This document shows, piece by piece, positions 6,575 to 7,997 of a stretch of DNA of 7,997 nt. The notes under the pieces were generated by a model. That model searched no databases and was not told the origin of the DNA. It saw only the letters and a list, made by a program, of their open reading frames with translations. The stretch is from contig CAVIFU010000059.1 of NCBI GenBank assembly GCA_963642145.1, forward strand, positions 1 through 7,997, written 5' to 3'. This stretch comes from Stercoripulliclostridium_A sp963642145. GTDB lineage: Bacteria; Bacillota; Clostridia; Christensenellales; DTU072. How positions within the stretch are numbered: the stretch's first letter is position 1; each line of letters begins with the position of its first letter. A program made the translations under genes and the position numbers.

Positions 6575-6603
6575 ATTATACTACGTCCGTCAATATTATG
6601 CAA
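6575..6603 (-). promoter_or_regulatory. Promoter of the structured RNA
   Basis: A perfect TATAAT (6575-6580) lies 17 bp from TTGCAT (6598-6603) on the minus strand. The -35 matches only the TTG, but the spacing and -10 are ideal. The predicted start, around 6568-6570, falls just before the first strand of the long-range stem (6563), so promoter and fold agree on the 5' end. Confidence 0.75.
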
Positions 6604-6630
6604 TAGAAATCTATAATTATCCCAAACGAC

Positions 6631-6662
6631 ATAAAATAAGCGGCGGTCCTACGAACCGCCGC
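6631..6662 (-). terminator. Rho-independent terminator of the right-edge surface gene
   Basis: GCGGCGGT (6640-6647) pairs perfectly with ACCGCCGC (6655-6662) around a seven-base loop. On the minus strand the stem is followed by TTATTTTAT. It begins about 20 bp after the stop codon of the surface protein and separates that gene from the RNA promoter. Confidence 0.88.
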
Positions 6663-6682
6663 CACATAAAATTGATTGGAAA

Positions 6683-7997
6683 CTATTTGACGGTTTTAAC
6701 GCCTGCGAGCACGCCGTCTTTGTACGCGTAAACCATAAGGCTTACGGAGCTATTCACATAATAACGCTCTCCAATATCAAGAATGAGATAAGTTGTTCCA
6801 TCTTTGATTACAAGAGCATAATTATTTTCAAAGGTTAAACTTGCAACGTCAATGCCCCAATCTTCGGATGCCGCTGTTCTTTTATCAAGAGCTTTTATGG
6901 CGCCGGGCGCTGTCGCGGCTTCGTTGTCGATGGACAATTTGCAAAAATACTTCATGCCGTTTGTAACATACCACACACCACCGTAATCTTTTTCTTTTAC
7001 GTACGGCAAATCGCTATTTTTCCACGCTTCGCCATTTCTCGTATGGTAACTACTTGCAACGCTGAATGCCAACTCGTAAGTGTAGTCTTCGGGAGCTTCT
7101 GCGAGCGAGAAAGTCGTGCCCTCTTGATGTACGGAAATCTCTACACTATCCAAAGCTCCGGGACCACTGATATAACTACCTCCGACAGACTTTTGATAGG
7201 TGTTATTCAATTCGTCTAATTTAAGCGCGAACGCCGCCAAACCATCTGTTTTGGTCGCATGCATGATGCCGGTATTTTTGCAATCGGTGACGGTAATCAT
7301 GTCGGAGGTGACGGCGAGACGTCCTTCCTTATCTGCTGTAAGATATGAAGGATTCCCGTATAAGTACCCTACGTACGTTGTACCGGTGATATTGCCGTTG
7401 TTTACACAGTTTACAAAATTTAATGTTGTTTCAGCGTAAAAGCAAGGACCGGAACCGATAAACACGCCGGTACAATTACCGGCATTCTGGATATTTACAT
7501 TGTTTGTAATGTTTTTGAAATTATATACGTATTCGCGACCTTCCAGCGTCCAAATAGGATTTAACACTACTAAGCCTAAGTTACCTATACTCGTTTCAAC
7601 CGTTGTGCCGTCCCCGTTAAAGGTAATGGTATCAAAATTGGCATTATGCGGTGAGCTCTCCCATATCTGCCACAGTAAAACGACTGCGTGATCGGTCATC
7701 GTAACATTAATGTTCTTGAACGTACTGTCACCGGCTAAATTTCCGAATAGTTGTGCTACATTCTTGCTTGACTTCCAATTGTTTGTGAGCTCGTATCCGC
7801 CACCATCATAAGTTCCTGCAAATTTTGAAACTTCTGTAGTTGCAACGATATCGGCGGTTTGTTTGTAGTATTTATTCGAACTTTGCTCTTCCGCGTTAAT
7901 ACCGGCAAAATCTTCGGCGGTAGAGATAAGATAGGGAGCATCCTCCGTGCCGAGACCGCCCGAATACTTAATCTTTGCTGTAAATACAGAGAAGTCA
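6683..7997 (-). CDS. Partial secreted beta-helix-like surface protein (C-terminal 437 residues)
   Basis: The frame is open from the stop at 6683-6685 to the window edge, so the 5' end lies outside. The Met at 7697-7699 is internal: 99 more codons are open upstream of it and contain clear family motifs. Counting from the first full codon in the window, these are GTEDAPYLISTAEDFAGI (16-33), YYKQTADI (43-50) and FAGTYDGGGY (59-68). That pattern is typical of secreted repeat proteins of gut Firmicutes and Bacteroidota. Further on come GLUG-like strands such as NCVNNGNITGTTYVG and DCKNTGIM, suggesting a right-handed beta-helix. The C-terminus (ending AGVKTVK) has no LPXTG motif or membrane anchor. 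Base composition is visibly more AT-rich than the neighbours. A surface or adhesion role is inferred; no enzyme motif is seen. Confidence 0.85.
   Translation of the reverse strand, partial: DFSVFTAKIKYSGGLGTEDAPYLISTAEDFAGINAEEQSSNKYYKQTADIVATTEVSKFAGTYDGGGYELTNNWKSSKNVAQLFGNLAGDSTFKNINVTMTDHAVVLLWQIWESSPHNANFDTITFNGDGTTVETSIGNLGLVVLNPIWTLEGREYVYNFKNITNNVNIQNAGNCTGVFIGSGPCFYAETTLNFVNCVNNGNITGTTYVGYLYGNPSYLTADKEGRLAVTSDMITVTDCKNTGIMHATKTDGLAAFALKLDELNNTYQKSVGGSYISGPGALDSVEISVHQEGTTFSLAEAPEDYTYELAFSVASSYHTRNGEAWKNSDLPYVKEKDYGGVWYVTNGMKYFCKLSIDNEAATAPGAIKALDKRTAASEDWGIDVASLTFENNYALVIKDGTTYLILDIGERYYVNSSVSLMVYAYKDGVLAGVKTVK

Noticed and set aside
6434..6616. A 60-codon plus-strand frame across the structured RNA
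   Set aside because: No ribosome binding site or domain; the promoter and pairing in this stretch point to an RNA on the opposite strand.
7756..7941. A 61-codon minus-strand frame near the right edge
   Set aside because: It overlaps the continuing frame of the surface protein, which carries recognisable family motifs in this stretch.

Overview
The window suggests a member of the Bacillota, most likely an uncultured anaerobic clostridium of a gut-type community. This is inferred from the strong AGGAGG-type ribosome binding sites, the consensus-like sigma-A promoters, a lipoprotein with InlB-type B-repeats and BspA-type leucine-rich repeats, an OmpR-family two-component pair without a HAMP domain, and a second beta-helix-like surface protein. 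G+C is roughly half overall; the right-hand surface gene is visibly more AT-rich than the rest. No sequence here fixes the species.

Every convincing gene lies on the minus strand, so the window is read from right to left. At the right edge is the 3' part of a large secreted surface protein (its frame stays open to the last base), closed by a GC-rich terminator. About 395 bp without a protein gene follow. They hold a strong promoter and a compact, heavily base-paired RNA of about 215 nt ending in a terminator-like hairpin, then a second promoter region with a tandem TTAATA repeat of the kind OmpR-family regulators bind. Next comes an operon of overlapping genes: response regulator, sensor kinase and D-aminoacyl-tRNA deacylase (dtd). 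A 50-residue zinc-ribbon protein follows after 63 bp, with its stop codon inside a terminator stem.

The left 3.4 kb is a monocistronic lipoprotein gene of 1089 codons with its own near-consensus promoter. It carries two B-repeats followed by about two dozen BspA-type leucine-rich repeats. Small hairpin arrays sharing a TGTATATCACCG spacer sit on both sides of it, in opposite orientation.

The surface proteins probably act in adhesion or in contact with host or neighbouring cells. The two-component pair probably senses an envelope or external signal. dtd is a housekeeping proofreading enzyme that appears to be carried along by translational coupling. The least explained element is the structured RNA upstream of the regulator: it may be an independent ncRNA (the raiA-motif class is my leading guess, 6S RNA an alternative) or a long 5' leader of the regulator operon.
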